A stretch of 64,000 bases of DNA from Phalacrocorax aristotelis (GCF_949628215.1 NC_134310.1:10305401-10369400); one strand, 5' to 3'. Positions 42,381 to 54,342 are shown, numbered from the stretch's first letter. The notes: generated from the letters alone by a model not told the origin. A program made the numbers and translations.

Positions 42381-45300
42381 ATGTCGGAGCGGAAGGTGTT
42401 GAACGTGAGTTGGGGGGGGGACGACGACGACGGAGGGGGTTCTCCGGCAGGGGGATCGGGGGTGTTTGTGGAGGTCCCCAGGCCGGGCTGGTCCTGGGGA
42501 GGGTCCCCTGATCGCTGAAGTTGGTCCTCAGACCGGGTGTGCTGGGGGGTCCCTGCTCGGCTAGGGGGGTCCCGAGGCGGGGAGGGGTCCCTGAGGGGAC
42601 TCTCAGGCTGGGAGGGGGATGTCGGCGGAGGGGGATACCCAGGCTGGGGCTCCCGGCAGCGCTCGGATGGGGTTGGCAGGGGCCGGAGGGTTGAGGCCTA
42701 AAATCATGTAAGGGTTGGGGGGCCTGGGGCCGAGGACGGACAGACAGACGCCAGGGCATGACTCTGGCGGGCGGTCGTGGCCGGGGTGTTTGGCACTACA
42801 TGCGTGATTAGTAGGGACACGCTGGCTCCTGGTACACGGAGATGATGCCCGAGGCTGGTGTGGCAGCTGGGAGCCCGCCTGCCGCCGCTCACGCTCCTCT
42901 GGGTGACTCCGCGCCCAGCGCACACACGCCTCTGCTCTGTCTCTGTAGAAATACTACCCGCCGGACTTCGATCCTGCTAAGATCCCAAAGCTCAAACTCC
43001 CGAAGGACCGACAGTATGTGGTGCGGCTCATGGCCCCCTTCAACATGCGGTAAGAGGGGCCATACTGGTCAGAAGGAGGCAGCTCTAGAAGCAATGAGTT
43101 TGCTTAGGAATCATTTTGCCTCCATACGCAGCAGGGGAGCTGCTGCCAGCAGCAGTTAGAGGCGACACAGATCAGAGGAAAAAGGGTAAGGGAGAGGGAA
43201 GAGACACTGTGAGTGATTTTGGGGTTCTTATAAGAGTAGGTACTTGTGCTGGTTTTGGCTGAGAAGGGGTTAATTCTCCTCACTGTGGGGGTCAGCTACC
43301 TTTCCAGCTTCCCGCGCTCTGCCGCGTGGCGTGGCGGGGGGGCTGGGAGGGGCAGGGCCGTGGTGGGGGCGGCTGACCCCGACTGGCCAATGGCAGGTTC
43401 ATTCCATACCATGTGACACCATGACCAGTATATTGAGGGGGGGCAGTGGCGGGGCGGCGCGGCGTCGGGTTGGCGGGCGGCGAGCGGCTGCGGCGCGTGC
43501 GGTTTGTTCCGGCGGTTCGTTCCCCCTCTCCCCTCCCTTCCCCCCTCCCCCGGGGCTTTGCGCCTCTCGTTGTTCTCCTTTACATTGCATTTCTACTGTT
43601 GTTTCTTTTAATTTTCATTATTAAACTGTTCTTATCCCAACCCACGAGCGTTACCCTTCTGATTCTCTCCCCCATCTACCGGTGGGGAGTGAGCGAGCGG
43701 CTGTGTGGGGCTGAGCTGCCGCTAAACCACGACAGTCTTTTTGGCGCCCAACGTGGGGCTCAAGGGTTGGAGATAACAACAGCTGCTGGTCCCAGCACCA
43801 TGTTGTCTTTTTTGCAGTTGGTGTTAAAAATCGGTGTTGGTTGTTTGAGTCTGCTGTGTTCTGCTGTGATTAGTAATGTTTTGCCTACAAGATTTGTTAT
43901 ACAAACACTCGTTTTCAGCTTTATCTGGTATTTGGGGTTTTTGCTGAAACCGTTACTGTACTTCGGATGCCACCTTGTTGAGGCAATTAGCAATTATACC
44001 TCCTCCTCTGAGAGATTTTATATGGAGGAAATACAGAATAATACCTTTGCAACTTTGTTCTATGATGTCTGTGCCTTTGTTACAACAACGTTTTTGTATC
44101 TTGAACATCCTTGGGTGGTTAAGGTGCACTTATTGTTAGTTTTTGGGCATGTTGTTTTGGTTTTGACTAAGCAACTTAAGAATATCACCCAGAAATCTGC
44201 CCCGAGGCTTGATAGTTACGAGTGGCAGGGCATGTGGGATAGCATGGGCAAATACCTAGGGCAGTGGGCACCCCCAGTGTTTTGGAGTTTCACCCCCGAG
44301 CAAGTGCAGAATCCTAAAAAACTAGTAGAATATTTGGAGAAAGTATGTTGTTACGCTGGGAACTCCAGAGAGACACAGATAACTGCAACATGCTGGGGCC
44401 TGGCCCATGCATACCGAGCCCTGCTCAACAGTATTCAGTGCCCCCAGGGGGAAGAGAATGTCTCTGGATTGAAATGCAAAGTGACTGGCACTGTAGACAA
44501 TCCAGCCCTGACAACAGGCACTGCAGCCACTCAAACCCCCACAACAAGTACCGGAGCTAGCTCAGAAAATAAACCCGTACCAGTATCAGTTGCCCCCATA
44601 CACAAGACGAAATATTGGAAGCAGATGTCAACTCGTTTAGAACGGGATGATGAAGAACCAGGGCCATCGCGGGGAGAGGAGGGAGAAGTAATAAATGAAA
44701 TAGAGACCACCCGATCCCTGTCCTTAAGCGAGTTGCGAGATATGCGAAAAGATTATAGCCGTCGTTCAGGTGAGCACATTGTCACCTGGCTGCTCCAATG
44801 CTGGGATAATGGGGCCAGTAGCCTGGAACTAGAGGGAAAAGAAGCCAAACAATTGGGATCCCTTTCTGGGGAAGGGGGCGTTGACAAAGCAATTGGAAAA
44901 AAACCACAAGCCCTCAGCCTCTGGAGGCGACTCCTGTCTGGAGTGAAGGAAAGGTATCCCTTTAAAGAAGATGTTACATATCGCCCAGGAAAATGGACAA
45001 CTATGGAGAAAGGCATCCAGTATCTAAGGGAATTAGCTGTGTTTGAGGTGATTTATGGTGACCTGGATGATCAACGGTCATCCAAAGATCCAGATGAAGC
45101 CGAGTGCACGCGACCCATGTGGCGGAAGTTTGTATGGAGCGCACCATCTTTGCATGCAAACTCATTGGCAGCGATGTCCTGGAGAGGGGACGAGGAACCA
45201 ACAGTGGCGGAGGTCACTGATAGACTCCGGGATTACGAAGCAATTATCTCTTCCTTGCTCATCTCTGCTGTGGAGAAACTATCCCAAGAGGTCCAGCAAC

Positions 45301-48300
45301 TCAAAGAAGATCTGTCCTACTCCCCACCTCGACAGAGCAGTGTCTCAGCTGTTAGGAATAAGCGTCCTTTGGCTCAAAGAAGGGGATACACACCACGGGC
45401 CACCCTATGCTTCTACCTGCGTGACCACGGAGAGGACATGATGAGGTGGGATGGCAAGCCTACTTCGACCCTACAGGCACGAGTACATGAACTGCAAGGA
45501 AGAACAGTCACTGAGGGAGGCTCTTCCAGGAAAGCTGCTGCTCCAGTTTCCAGCGAGCAAGTCCCCAGACAGAGGAGTAGAAGCGCAGATTTTATTTCTA
45601 AGTGTAATAGAGGGACTCCTGATTCACATTTACAGGAAGTGAGTTGTGACTGCCATGATCAGGACTAGAGGGGCCCTGCCTCCAGCCGGGTGGAGGAAAG
45701 GGATAACCGGGCTTACTGGACTGTGTGGATCCGATGGCCTGGCACGTCCGACCCACAGGAGTATAAAGCTTTAGTGGACACTGGTGCACAGTGCACCTTA
45801 ATGCCATCAAACTATATAGGGGCAGAACCCATCAGCATTGCTGGAGTGACAGGGGGATCCCAAGAGCTAACTGTATTGGAGGTCAAAGTGAGCCTAACTG
45901 GCAATGAGTGGCAGAAGCACCCCATTGTGACTGGCCCAGAGGCTCCGTGCATCCTTGGTATAGACTACCTCAGGAGAGGGTATTTCAAGGACCCAAAAGG
46001 TTACAAGTGGGCTTTTGGTGTAGCTGCCTTGGAGACGGAGGAAACTGAACAGCTGTCTACCTTGCCCGGTCTCTCAAAGGACCCTTCTGTGGTGGGGTTG
46101 CTGAAGGTCAAAGAACAACAGGTGCCAATCGCCACCACAACAGTGCACCGGCGGCAATATCGCACCAACAGAGACTCTCTGATCCCCATCCATAAACTCA
46201 TTCACCAACTGAGGAGCCAAGGAGTCATCAGTAAGACCCACTCACCCTTTAACAGTCCCATATGGCCAGTCCGGAAGTCTAATGGAGAGTGGAGACTAAC
46301 AGTAGACTATCGTGGCCTGAATGAAGTCACTCCACCGTTGAGTGCTGCTGTGCCAGACATGCTAGAACTTCAATACGAACTGGAGTCAAAGGCGGCCAAG
46401 TGGTATGCCACAATTGATATTGCTAATGCATTCTTCTCAATCCCTCTGGCAGCAGAGTGCAGGCCACAGTTTGCTTTCACATGGAGGGGCGTCCAGTACA
46501 CCTGGAATCGACTGCCCCAGGGGTGGAAACACAGTCCTACCATTTGCCATGGACTGATTCAGACTGTACTGGAACAGGGAGAAGCTCCAGAACACCTTCA
46601 ATACATTGATGACATCATTGTGTGGGGCAGCACAGCGGAAGAAGTTTTTGAGAAAGGTGAGAAAATAGTCCAAATCCTTCTGAAAGCTGGTTTTGCCATA
46701 AAACAAAGTAAGGTGAAGGGACCTGCACGAGAAATCCAGTTCTTAGGAATTAAATGGCAAGACGGTCGTCGTCAGATTCCAATGGATGTGATCAACAAAA
46801 TAGCAGCCATGTCTCCACCAACTAGCAAAAAGGAAACACAAGCTTTCTTGGGCGTTGTGGGTTTTTGGAGAATGCATATTCCAAATTACAGTCTGATCGT
46901 GAGCCCTCTCTATCAAGTGACCCGGAAAAAGAATGATTTCACATGGGGCCCTGAGCAACGACAAGCCTTTGAACAGATTAAACGAGAAATAGTCCATGCA
47001 GTAGCTCTTGGGCCAGTCCGGGCAGGACAAGATGTAAAAAATGTGCTCTACACTGCAGCCGGGGAGAATGGCCCTACGTGGAGCCTCTGGCAGAAAGCAC
47101 CTGGGGAGACCCGGGGTCGACCCCTAGGGTTTTGGAGTCGGGGATACAGAGGGTCTGAAGCCCGCTATACTCCAACTGAAAAAGAGATATTGGCAGCATA
47201 TGAAGGGGTTCGAGCTGCTTCAGAAGTGGTTGGTACGGTTGTATTGCATCATATGGGACCTGGGCATGGTGTAAATGGTATGGAATAAGGGGTGGAGAAT
47301 GTGCTGGTTTTGGCTGAGAAGGGGTTAATTCTCCTCACTGTGGGGGTCAGCTACCTTTCCAGCTTCCCGCGCTCTGCCGCGTGGCGTGGCGGGGGGCTGG
47401 GAGGGGCAGGGCCGTGGTGGGGGCGGCTGACCCCGACTGGCCAATGGCAGGTTCATTCCATACCATGTGACACCATGACCAGTATATTGAGGGGGGGCAG
47501 TGGCGGGGCGGCGCGGCGTCGGGTTGGCGGGCGGCGAGCGGCTGCGGCGCGTGCGGTTTGTTCCGGCGGTTCGTTCCCCCTCTCCCCTCCCTTCCCCCCT
47601 CCCCCGGGGCTTTGCGCCTCTCGTTGTTCTCCTTTACATTGCATTTCTACTGTTGTTTCTTTTAATTTTCATTATTAAACTGTTCTTATCCCAACCCACG
47701 AGCGTTACCCTTCTGATTCTCTCCCCCATCTACCGGTGGGGAGTGAGCGAGCGGCTGTGTGGGGCTGAGCTGCCGCTAAACCACAACAGTACTGAATTTC
47801 CAAAGGAGAAAATAACCATTGCTTAGAACCTAACCTTATCTAGTTGAAGATGTCCCTGCTCACTGCAGGGGGTTGAACTAGATGACCTCCAAATGCCCCT
47901 TCCAACCCAAGCCATTCTATGATTCTGTGAATCTGGGCTCACACCACCTGAAAATCACTTGGACTCTTCTTTGTCAGTGTGTTCCCATTTTTTGATGTAT
48001 TATGGGCTTTTCTTTCCCCTTCTCTAGATGCAAGACATGTGGTGAATACATCTATAAGGGGAAGAAGTTTAATGCCCGTAAGGAGACAGTTCAGAATGAG
48101 GTGTACCTGGGACTTCCCATCTTCCGCTTCTACATCAAGTGCACACGTTGCCTGGCAGAGATCACTTTCAAGGTGAAATATGTTCCGTATTTTCTGCACT
48201 CTCGCTTTCTGGGGAGGCCATGCATGCAGTCTGTGGACATGATGGGGTGCTGACCCCATTGGGAAGGGGTGTCCCAGCAAAGACCTAGTCTGAGCCTGTG

Positions 48301-51300
48301 CTTTTTGGTGTATCTTCCCTTTTCATGGCTGTTTGTAGTTCTGAAATGTCTCACCCATCCGTGGGCTGCAGCATATCAGCTGGAGCACAACAAAAGGCTA
48401 TGGCTGATTGTCTGCTCTGTGATGTGAATGAAATTGGGAAACGTTTGAATGTGGCTCTGGAAGCAGACACAGGATGGCTGGAGCAGAATTGCCCCGCTAC
48501 AATGATTCTACTGTCTTGTTTCTTCCTTAGACAGACCCTGAGAACACAGACTACACCATGGAGCATGGCGCCACTCGCAACTTCCAGGCTGAGAAGCTCT
48601 TGGAGGAAGAGGAGAAAAGAACGCAGAAGGAGAGGGAAGAGGAAGAGCTTAACAATCCCATGAAGGTACAAGAACGTGCCCTTCTCTGCAGAACACAAAC
48701 CTCTCCCTTGCCTTGGCTGGCTTTCCCCAGCAAAGCAGGTGACTTTGTAACTGTTGACTTAGTTCTTCAAGCTCCTGGGGTATTGCTGTGCTCTGGACAG
48801 GCAAGAGCTGTCTGCCCTGAGGAGGTTTCCTCCTGTGCTGGAACCTGTGACAGGCTGCACCTTGCCCCAGTTTTTCCTGTTCTATTAAGACCCAAAAATG
48901 AGGAGGATGATGATCCTCTTAGTTCTTCCTGCCCTGTACTGTGGGCAGGAGGAGGCTGTGTTTGAGATTGCTGGCAGGCTGAGCTACCTCTCATAACCCG
49001 GCTTCCCTCTGGTCACCCAGGTCCTGGAGAACCGAACCAAGGACTCCAAGCTGGAGATGGAGGTTCTGGAGAACCTGCAGGAGCTGAAGGAACTCAACCA
49101 GCGCCAGGCAAATGTGGACTTTGAGGCAATGCTGAAGCAGTACAAGGAGTACGAGGAGGAGCAGAAGCGCAAGGAGCAAGAGGAAGATGAGCAAGAGATG
49201 AAGTGAGTGGGCTAGAAGCATTCACGGAGGCGTGAAATCAGCCATGCTGGCCCTGGCCAGGCAGAGCTGCATCTCACCCCTTCCTTAGCACCCCAAGAGC
49301 ACTTAAGAGAAGGCCCTGCCTGAGGGGCCTGAGTTCCCAGGAGTTGTGTGGATGGGATGTAGTCCTAAGCAGGCTGTGAGGAGGTTGGGGACTGTTTGTC
49401 ATGGCAAAGTGTTTAGTGAGGTGGAGGTAGAGGGATTTTGGTGTCACTGGCCCATCTGGTGGGGAGATCTGGACTGTTGCAGGGGCCTGACTCCCCCTGA
49501 GAAGCATCCTCACGTGGAGAGGGAGTTTCTGCACCTGGCTGAGCCTGCGGATCTCAGTGCTATCAACCATCGGGCACTGCTCTGAACATGACTTCTTAAA
49601 AAGCACCTGAGAAGGTGGATCCCATTGCACTGATGCTGTAAGGCTCCCCATAGAGCAAACAGCACAGGCACTGTGCACGGCCAGCACCGCTCGGCATGGC
49701 GGTGGAACAGAGCCAGCTCTAACCCTCTGCACACGGCCTCTCTCCTTGCAGAGCTATGCTGGAGCAGGCCCAGAACCGGCGGCTGCTGGTAGACTCTGAC
49801 TCTGACGAAGAGCCTGTGAAATCGCGCACGAAGCCTGTGGAGAAAATTAAACCTACGGATATTTTGCAGGAGGTGAGCAGGGTCAGAGGCTCTTCCACCC
49901 ACCGCAGCTCTTCCCCCAGACCAAATCCACTGTCCTGGGCTGCGTGTTGTCTCTTCTGTCCCTGCAATGCTAGAGTCCTAATGCCTGTCACGCATGAGCA
50001 GTTTAGAAAGCCTGTGTCCCTGTGCACTGAGCTGAAAGGAGACAGGGATCAGTTGGTGATTTTAGACCGTGTCTGCTGACAAAGGCTGGGAGGGACCTGT
50101 GCCCATCCTTGCTCAGGACGTGCCTTCCCTTTCAGCCCGAAAAGGACGTGCTCGCCTATGCCCTGGTCGTGCTTCAGGCACAATTTCAGCACTCTGAAAA
50201 TTACAGCAATGAAACCACTGCCTGGGACAGCCCCTCCTTTGGTTCTGTTTTGTCCATGTTGAAGACATTCAGAACAAAAGAGCTTTCAGTGCCTGACTTG
50301 CAGGGGAGGGATTATCCCCGCAGACAGGCCCCTGCACCGCTGCTCTCCAGTGTTGATCCATGTCTGCAGGGACCTCTGTCCAGTTGGATGAATCAAAGCT
50401 TCCCTATCTCTTAAGCCGGGCTGGGGTTAATCTGAGCGATGTTCCCTGGCCCAGCACTAATCCTCGTGCCTGGGGGAGTTTGATTCGGTGGCTGGACCAC
50501 CTGCAGGCACGCGGTCCTGGCTGGCAGAGGTCCTGCAGCCCTGTGGCATGCATCTGGCTCCTCGTCATCCCAGGGCCAGCGCATGGCTGTGCAAGGCTGG
50601 ATTTAACTGTCACAGGCAGCAGGACGTTTGTCTCCTAGGGCTGCAGCCTTTAGATCTGTACCCCTGTTGTTTGTCTAGCTTGTGCCAGTCACTGCAGGGG
50701 GAGAATACCCCCCTTGGCTGCTCCAAGCAGCTGTCCTCATGTCTTTTGTGCTTTGTGCTGCTGTTTTTACTACTCCCTTCTCCCTCATCCCTCTGCCTCC
50801 CCTCTGAGGCCGGAGCACCCTAACACCAGCGCTCTGCTCTGCAGGACCCTCAGCCCCAGAGTAAGAAGCTGAAGACGGAGAGCTGGGAGCGGAGTGTGGG
50901 CAAATTGAACACCAAGTCCCAGCTGGCCGGGCTGGTCACAGTGAGGAAGCAGAAGCCGGGTCCTGCCCTGGCTAATGGGACAGAGAACCAAGGCACCATG
51001 GCCAAGACCGGTAACTGCTCACGTGGGGATGGGGTGGCCTGAGCTGGGCCATCTGGGAGGTGTCTGGCAGCACCCAAGCGGCATTTAGCTCTGTCTTCAG
51101 AGCCTGAATGCTCTCGGGTCAAGTCCTTGTTGTGGGACAGATGGGACCATGACTGTAAGAACAGGGGGTTGTCCCTGTTTACAGGAGATGTACCGATGGA
51201 GGAGAGGCTCCTTCCTGGCCCTTGGCAGTAAGCCAAGGCCTTGGAGAGAGACCGTCAGGGCCAGAAGCTTCAAAACAGTGCCTCTGTGTGCAGATACAAT

Positions 51301-52234
51301 GCTGGGAACCATCACAACAGTGAGATATGAATGGAAAAACAAGAAAATTGCTTTGGTTTGGGGCCCTATTATAAAACCTGCCAAACCATCGGAATTTGTA
51401 AGCTTTAAAGAAGTGGTGAAAACAAGCAGAAAGGCTTTCCAGCACCTACCTCATAGTTCACTGCCCCAGAAAGCCAGAGGAATTGGAGAAGGAGCTGATG
51501 AATTGGTTGATTCTGGGTTGATTGGTCCTAAGCCTTTGGCTTAGTAAGTCCCTCTGTCCTCAGGGGATTCCTGGGGAAGGACAGCTCTTGTAGGTGCCCC
51601 ATTTTTGATCTGCTTTCCCCAGCCACCTGCTCCTGGCTGCTGGCAGGGTCTGTTCAGCCAAATTACGGTGGAGGAGCTGCCCATCTTTCAAGGGCTCAGC
51701 TCTGAGCTGGCACAGGGCTATTTGCCTGTGACGCTGCCTTGCGCTTGCAGCTGACAGCTCGCATGGTCAAAGCCAAGAGCTGGCTCCTCTCTTCTTTTCC
51801 AGTGGCTGAAATCTCCCAGGGGGTTGCGGAGGGAGAAGGGGGTTTTGCAGACCTTGGGACAACCTTGCTGCTTCCTCCCATTGCCGCAAGGCAGGATCAG
51901 GAGGCTCCAGCCAAGGGGGTGCAGGGTTTCCTTGTCCACCCGGTTTAACCTTGCTGTCCTCATCAAGATACAGGCTGGGGGACGAGGCACTGCTCGGGCT
52001 CTGGCTCCGGCTGCCTTGTCTCCAGCTGCGAGCAGCCGGAGTGGCGAGGCAGGGCTTGCATTTCCATGCGGCTGGTTGCACCGAGCCAGCGAGGTTTGCA
52101 TGGGGAGGGCCCTACCTGATGGTGTCTGCTCTCTTGCTCGGCTTCCAGGATCGTTTCCCACAGCAACGGGCACCACGTCCTCTCTCGGCTTGTTGGGGGC
52201 GTATTCAGACAGCGAGGACAGCGCAAGTGACTGA
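42381..52234 (+). CDS. YJU2: YJU2 (CCDC94) splicing factor, 8 coding exons, 319 aa
   Basis: YJU2 joins the spliceosome with the Prp19-associated complex and promotes the first, branching step. Coding exons: 42381-42404, 42949-43049, 48028-48172, 48531-48665, 49021-49202, 49752-49872, 50845-51010, 52149-52234. All have GT-AG borders, and the total of 960 nt is one uninterrupted frame. The N-terminus starts MSERKVLN. The zinc-binding Cys pairs are Cys43/Cys46 ([18 protein letters not shown]) and Cys80/Cys83. Residues 100-195 form a long charged helix, followed by acidic DSDSDEE. The C-terminus is [14 protein letters not shown]. Length is close to human YJU2. Intron 2 holds a 4.5-kb ERV-L insertion. 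Polyadenylation signal at 52745. SHD follows, as on human 19p13.3. Confidence 0.95.
43240..43244 (+). repeat. 5-bp target-site duplication GTACT (left)
   Basis: GTACT directly precedes the 5' LTR and is repeated at 47789-47793 after the 3' LTR. Confidence 0.95.
43800..45668 (+). CDS. gag: ERV-L Gag of ERVL-2 (622 aa)
   Basis: Same start, length and amber stop (45666-45668) as ERVL-1 Gag, with a few dozen substitutions and no indels. The hydrophobic N-terminal region is unchanged in layout. Substitutions cluster near residues 460-490 (around 45170-45260), where several adjacent codons differ from ERVL-1. This suggests recombination between source elements. The frame is fully open. Confidence 0.9.
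   Translation: MLSFLQLVLKIGVGCLSLLCSAVISNVLPTRFVIQTLVFSFIWYLGFLLKPLLYFGCHLVEAISNYTSSSERFYMEEIQNNTFATLFYDVCAFVTTTFLYLEHPWVVKVHLLLVFGHVVLVLTKQLKNITQKSAPRLDSYEWQGMWDSMGKYLGQWAPPVFWSFTPEQVQNPKKLVEYLEKVCCYAGNSRETQITATCWGLAHAYRALLNSIQCPQGEENVSGLKCKVTGTVDNPALTTGTAATQTPTTSTGASSENKPVPVSVAPIHKTKYWKQMSTRLERDDEEPGPSRGEEGEVINEIETTRSLSLSELRDMRKDYSRRSGEHIVTWLLQCWDNGASSLELEGKEAKQLGSLSGEGGVDKAIGKKPQALSLWRRLLSGVKERYPFKEDVTYRPGKWTTMEKGIQYLRELAVFEVIYGDLDDQRSSKDPDEAECTRPMWRKFVWSAPSLHANSLAAMSWRGDEEPTVAEVTDRLRDYEAIISSLLISAVEKLSQEVQQLKEDLSYSPPRQSSVSAVRNKRPLAQRRGYTPRATLCFYLRDHGEDMMRWDGKPTSTLQARVHELQGRTVTEGGSSRKAAAPVSSEQVPRQRSRSADFISKCNRGTPDSHLQEVSCDCHDQD
45669..47288 (+). CDS. pol: Truncated ERV-L Pol of ERVL-2 (protease and RT only)
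   Basis: In frame with gag after the amber codon; the same CCTCCA/TGGAGG stem-loop follows. From the GTG at 45690 it matches ERVL-1 for 516 residues (protease DTG, RT with YIDD), then switches at a deletion junction (GTGGTTGGTAC, about 47226-47236) to a short novel tail ending at TAA 47288. RNase H and integrase are absent. It could still give an RT-containing Gag-Pol, but not integration. Confidence 0.9.
   Translation, partial: RGPASSRVEERDNRAYWTVWIRWPGTSDPQEYKALVDTGAQCTLMPSNYIGAEPISIAGVTGGSQELTVLEVKVSLTGNEWQKHPIVTGPEAPCILGIDYLRRGYFKDPKGYKWAFGVAALETEETEQLSTLPGLSKDPSVVGLLKVKEQQVPIATTTVHRRQYRTNRDSLIPIHKLIHQLRSQGVISKTHSPFNSPIWPVRKSNGEWRLTVDYRGLNEVTPPLSAAVPDMLELQYELESKAAKWYATIDIANAFFSIPLAAECRPQFAFTWRGVQYTWNRLPQGWKHSPTICHGLIQTVLEQGEAPEHLQYIDDIIVWGSTAEEVFEKGEKIVQILLKAGFAIKQSKVKGPAREIQFLGIKWQDGRRQIPMDVINKIAAMSPPTSKKETQAFLGVVGFWRMHIPNYSLIVSPLYQVTRKKNDFTWGPEQRQAFEQIKREIVHAVALGPVRAGQDVKNVLYTAAGENGPTWSLWQKAPGETRGRPLGFWSRGYRGSEARYTPTEKEILAAYEGVRAASEVVGTVVLHHMGPGHGVNGME
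47832..47932 (+). mobile_element. CR1 3' tail in YJU2 intron 2
   Basis: Short CR1 end: GGGGTTGAACTAGATGACC-type sequence, CTTCCAACCC and the terminal ATTCTATGATTCTGTGA. Confidence 0.85.
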
Positions 52235-52744
52235 TGAGCGACCGAGCCAGCCCAGAGCAGGGATCGTGGGCTGTTCCCCCCTCCCAGCTGACAGCAGCTG
52301 CTCTCCGGAGCCCCAGCGCAGAGCTGGCGTCACGGCCAACAGGCCAGCGGGGTTTCCAGGCCATCTGGAGTCCCAGCATCTTCACCTGTCCAGCCCAGGG
52401 TGTGTGTCCATCCTCCAATGGGGATGAGACCCCAGCCACCCTCCTTGGCTAACACCACCTGCAGCCTGAACCCAGATGAGCCAGTCAAGAAGACACCTTA
52501 CTCAGAGGAGGGTACCACTGCTGCATTGCAGCCGGTGGAAAGCCCTGATGCTGTTCCAGGCTGGCTGTGCCCAAACCCAGCTTCCAGAGCACAACGCCTC
52601 CCAGCTCTGCACCCATAATGTGTTCGAAAGCACTGGGGCCGGCTGGGACCATGTAGTTTCTCTGTTCTGGTGGTGCCCACTCCCCTCACCACCACGCTGG
52701 TCATGCCTGGGCCTGGGTACGTGACTCACTGACCCTCCCATGGC

Positions 52745-52750
52745 AATAAA
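52745..52750 (+). terminator. YJU2 polyadenylation signal AATAAA
   Basis: Canonical AATAAA 511 bp after the YJU2 stop codon, followed by a T/C-rich stretch. Confidence 0.7.
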
Positions 52751-52769
52751 GGGACCTCAGGGCCTTCCT

Positions 52770-54300
52770 TCCCTCTTTTTCCTTGCCTCTTGCCGTGGGA
52801 GGAACCGTCACCACCGCTTCTCCAGCCCTGGGTGTCTCCTGGCCCCCCTGTGGGGCTCAGCTCCTGCCTTTGTGGGGTGAGCCTGAATCCCCCGTTGTTT
52901 CACTGTTAGAGGTGACACATTCTGCAGCACGGATGTGGCAGGGGGCTCATTTAGCCCCCCACTGCGGGGACAGGGCTGTCCCAGCTGTCCTGCCACCAGC
53001 CTCCTTCCCCTGCCCACGCCCTCCCATGCCCCAGCCACCCCGGCAGCTTGGTGACAAACCCCGCCATTCGTAGAGCGCCTGGGTCTGCTCGGCTCACCGG
53101 CAGCCATGACCTGGTAATAAATTGGATGTGTCAGAGCTGGTTGCCTCTTCATCTTCCAGAACAGTAATTTGTACACAAGCAGTGGGTCCTGCTCGTGTGG
53201 GTTTGGCAGGGGCGGCCCCAAGGGCCCCTACCCTGATGACGTGGGTCCACACACCCGTCAGAAGGACTGACCCACCCTGGGGTGTCCACCTGTCCCAGCC
53301 AGGGCTCGGTCTGGGGCTCTTCCTCCATCTCCTCTCGATTTCCTCCTTATTGAGACACCCAGCTCTAATGGATGAGCAGCTTTGTGCTAATTAACCCTCT
53401 CTCAGAGCCTCACAAATGGCTCTGTGCCTTGAGCTGCAGGGCCAGGGGCTGGGGGGGGTCGTGTTTCTGAGAGCCGGGGAGAAAAGGCTGCTCCTCCCAT
53501 CCCAATTAGCATTCCCTGCACGTGCGTTGTAATTAGCCTCTTCAAATATTAATGCTGGATATCGGGCTCAGCCCCGGGGTTTGTGTTGGATGGGGTCTGT
53601 CAGGAGCCGCTCTGTGGGGCTGGCAAAGCTGGGGGCGGGGGGCCTGGCCACAGGGTCCCCCCAGTTGTGTCCTGATCCCACACATGTGCCCCCCCACCGG
53701 CTCACTGCACCCCCCCGCACCAGGCCAGGATACCAGGAGAGGGACCTTTGTTCTGGGAAGAGACAATACCAAGAGCCAAGTCAGGGCATGGTTGGGGGTC
53801 CCCGGCCCTCCTGACCCACCCAGCGTGGTCCCTGACGGTCCCCCCCCAAAACCATGGGATGGGCGGGGGCGGGGCCCACTGCCCACCGTGTTGGGCTCCT
53901 TGGGGGGATGCAGGTGACCCTGCAATGTAGAGGGGTCCGTCTTCCTCCCCAGGACCCCAAAACCCTCGGCCTCTGTTCCCCCCCTCAGCCCTTTCCCGGT
54001 GCCCCAATTTCCCCCCTCCGGGGGCAGACCCGGGAGCCCAGAGGGGCGTGGGGATGTCCTATAGCCCGGGGGTCCCGGTGACCCCCCCTTCTCTCGCTGT
54101 CCCACGGGGGGGGCCGTCCCGGTGTCACTTGGGGGTCCCGGTGACCGCCGTCACCGCGGGGGGGGGGTGTCAGCCCTCCCCTCCCGGTACTCCCTCCCCT
54201 CCCGGTGCCCCCCCTCCGTGCCGGTGCCCCCCCGGAGAGGCGGGCGCGGGGGGTTGTGGGGGGGGCCGGGGGCTCCGGTCCTCGCCGCGCGCGGCGGCGA
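52770..54300. other. YJU2-SHD intergenic region, no gene seen
   Basis: GC-rich sequence without a supported gene. A locally AT-rich island at 53500-53560 has two ATTAG-type homeodomain-like cores and could be a conserved element, which I cannot test. G- and C-runs increase toward the SHD promoter. Confidence 0.5.
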
Positions 54301-54314
54301 CACAAAGCGGCTCC

Positions 54315-54342
54315 CGGCGGCGGCGGCGGCGGCGGCGGCGGG
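54315..54342 (+). repeat. CGG trinucleotide repeat in the SHD 5' UTR
   Basis: About nine GGC/CGG units about 45 bp before the SHD ATG, inside a dense CpG island. Confidence 0.8.

Larger units (their letters stand above)
43245..47788 (+). mobile_element. Young ERV-L provirus with pol deletion (ERVL-2) in YJU2 intron 2
   Basis: 4544 bp, with LTRs at 43245-43734 (490 bp) and 47300-47788 (489 bp). They differ by a G-run length and one G/A near the end. The GTACT duplication is perfect, and the orientation is the same as YJU2. Its length difference from ERVL-1 (1988 bp) is fully explained by 29 bp of LTR length variation plus one 1959-bp deletion in pol. It lacks RNase H and integrase, so it is non-autonomous. 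Its LTR promoter and polyadenylation signals lie in sense inside a gene. Confidence 0.95.
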
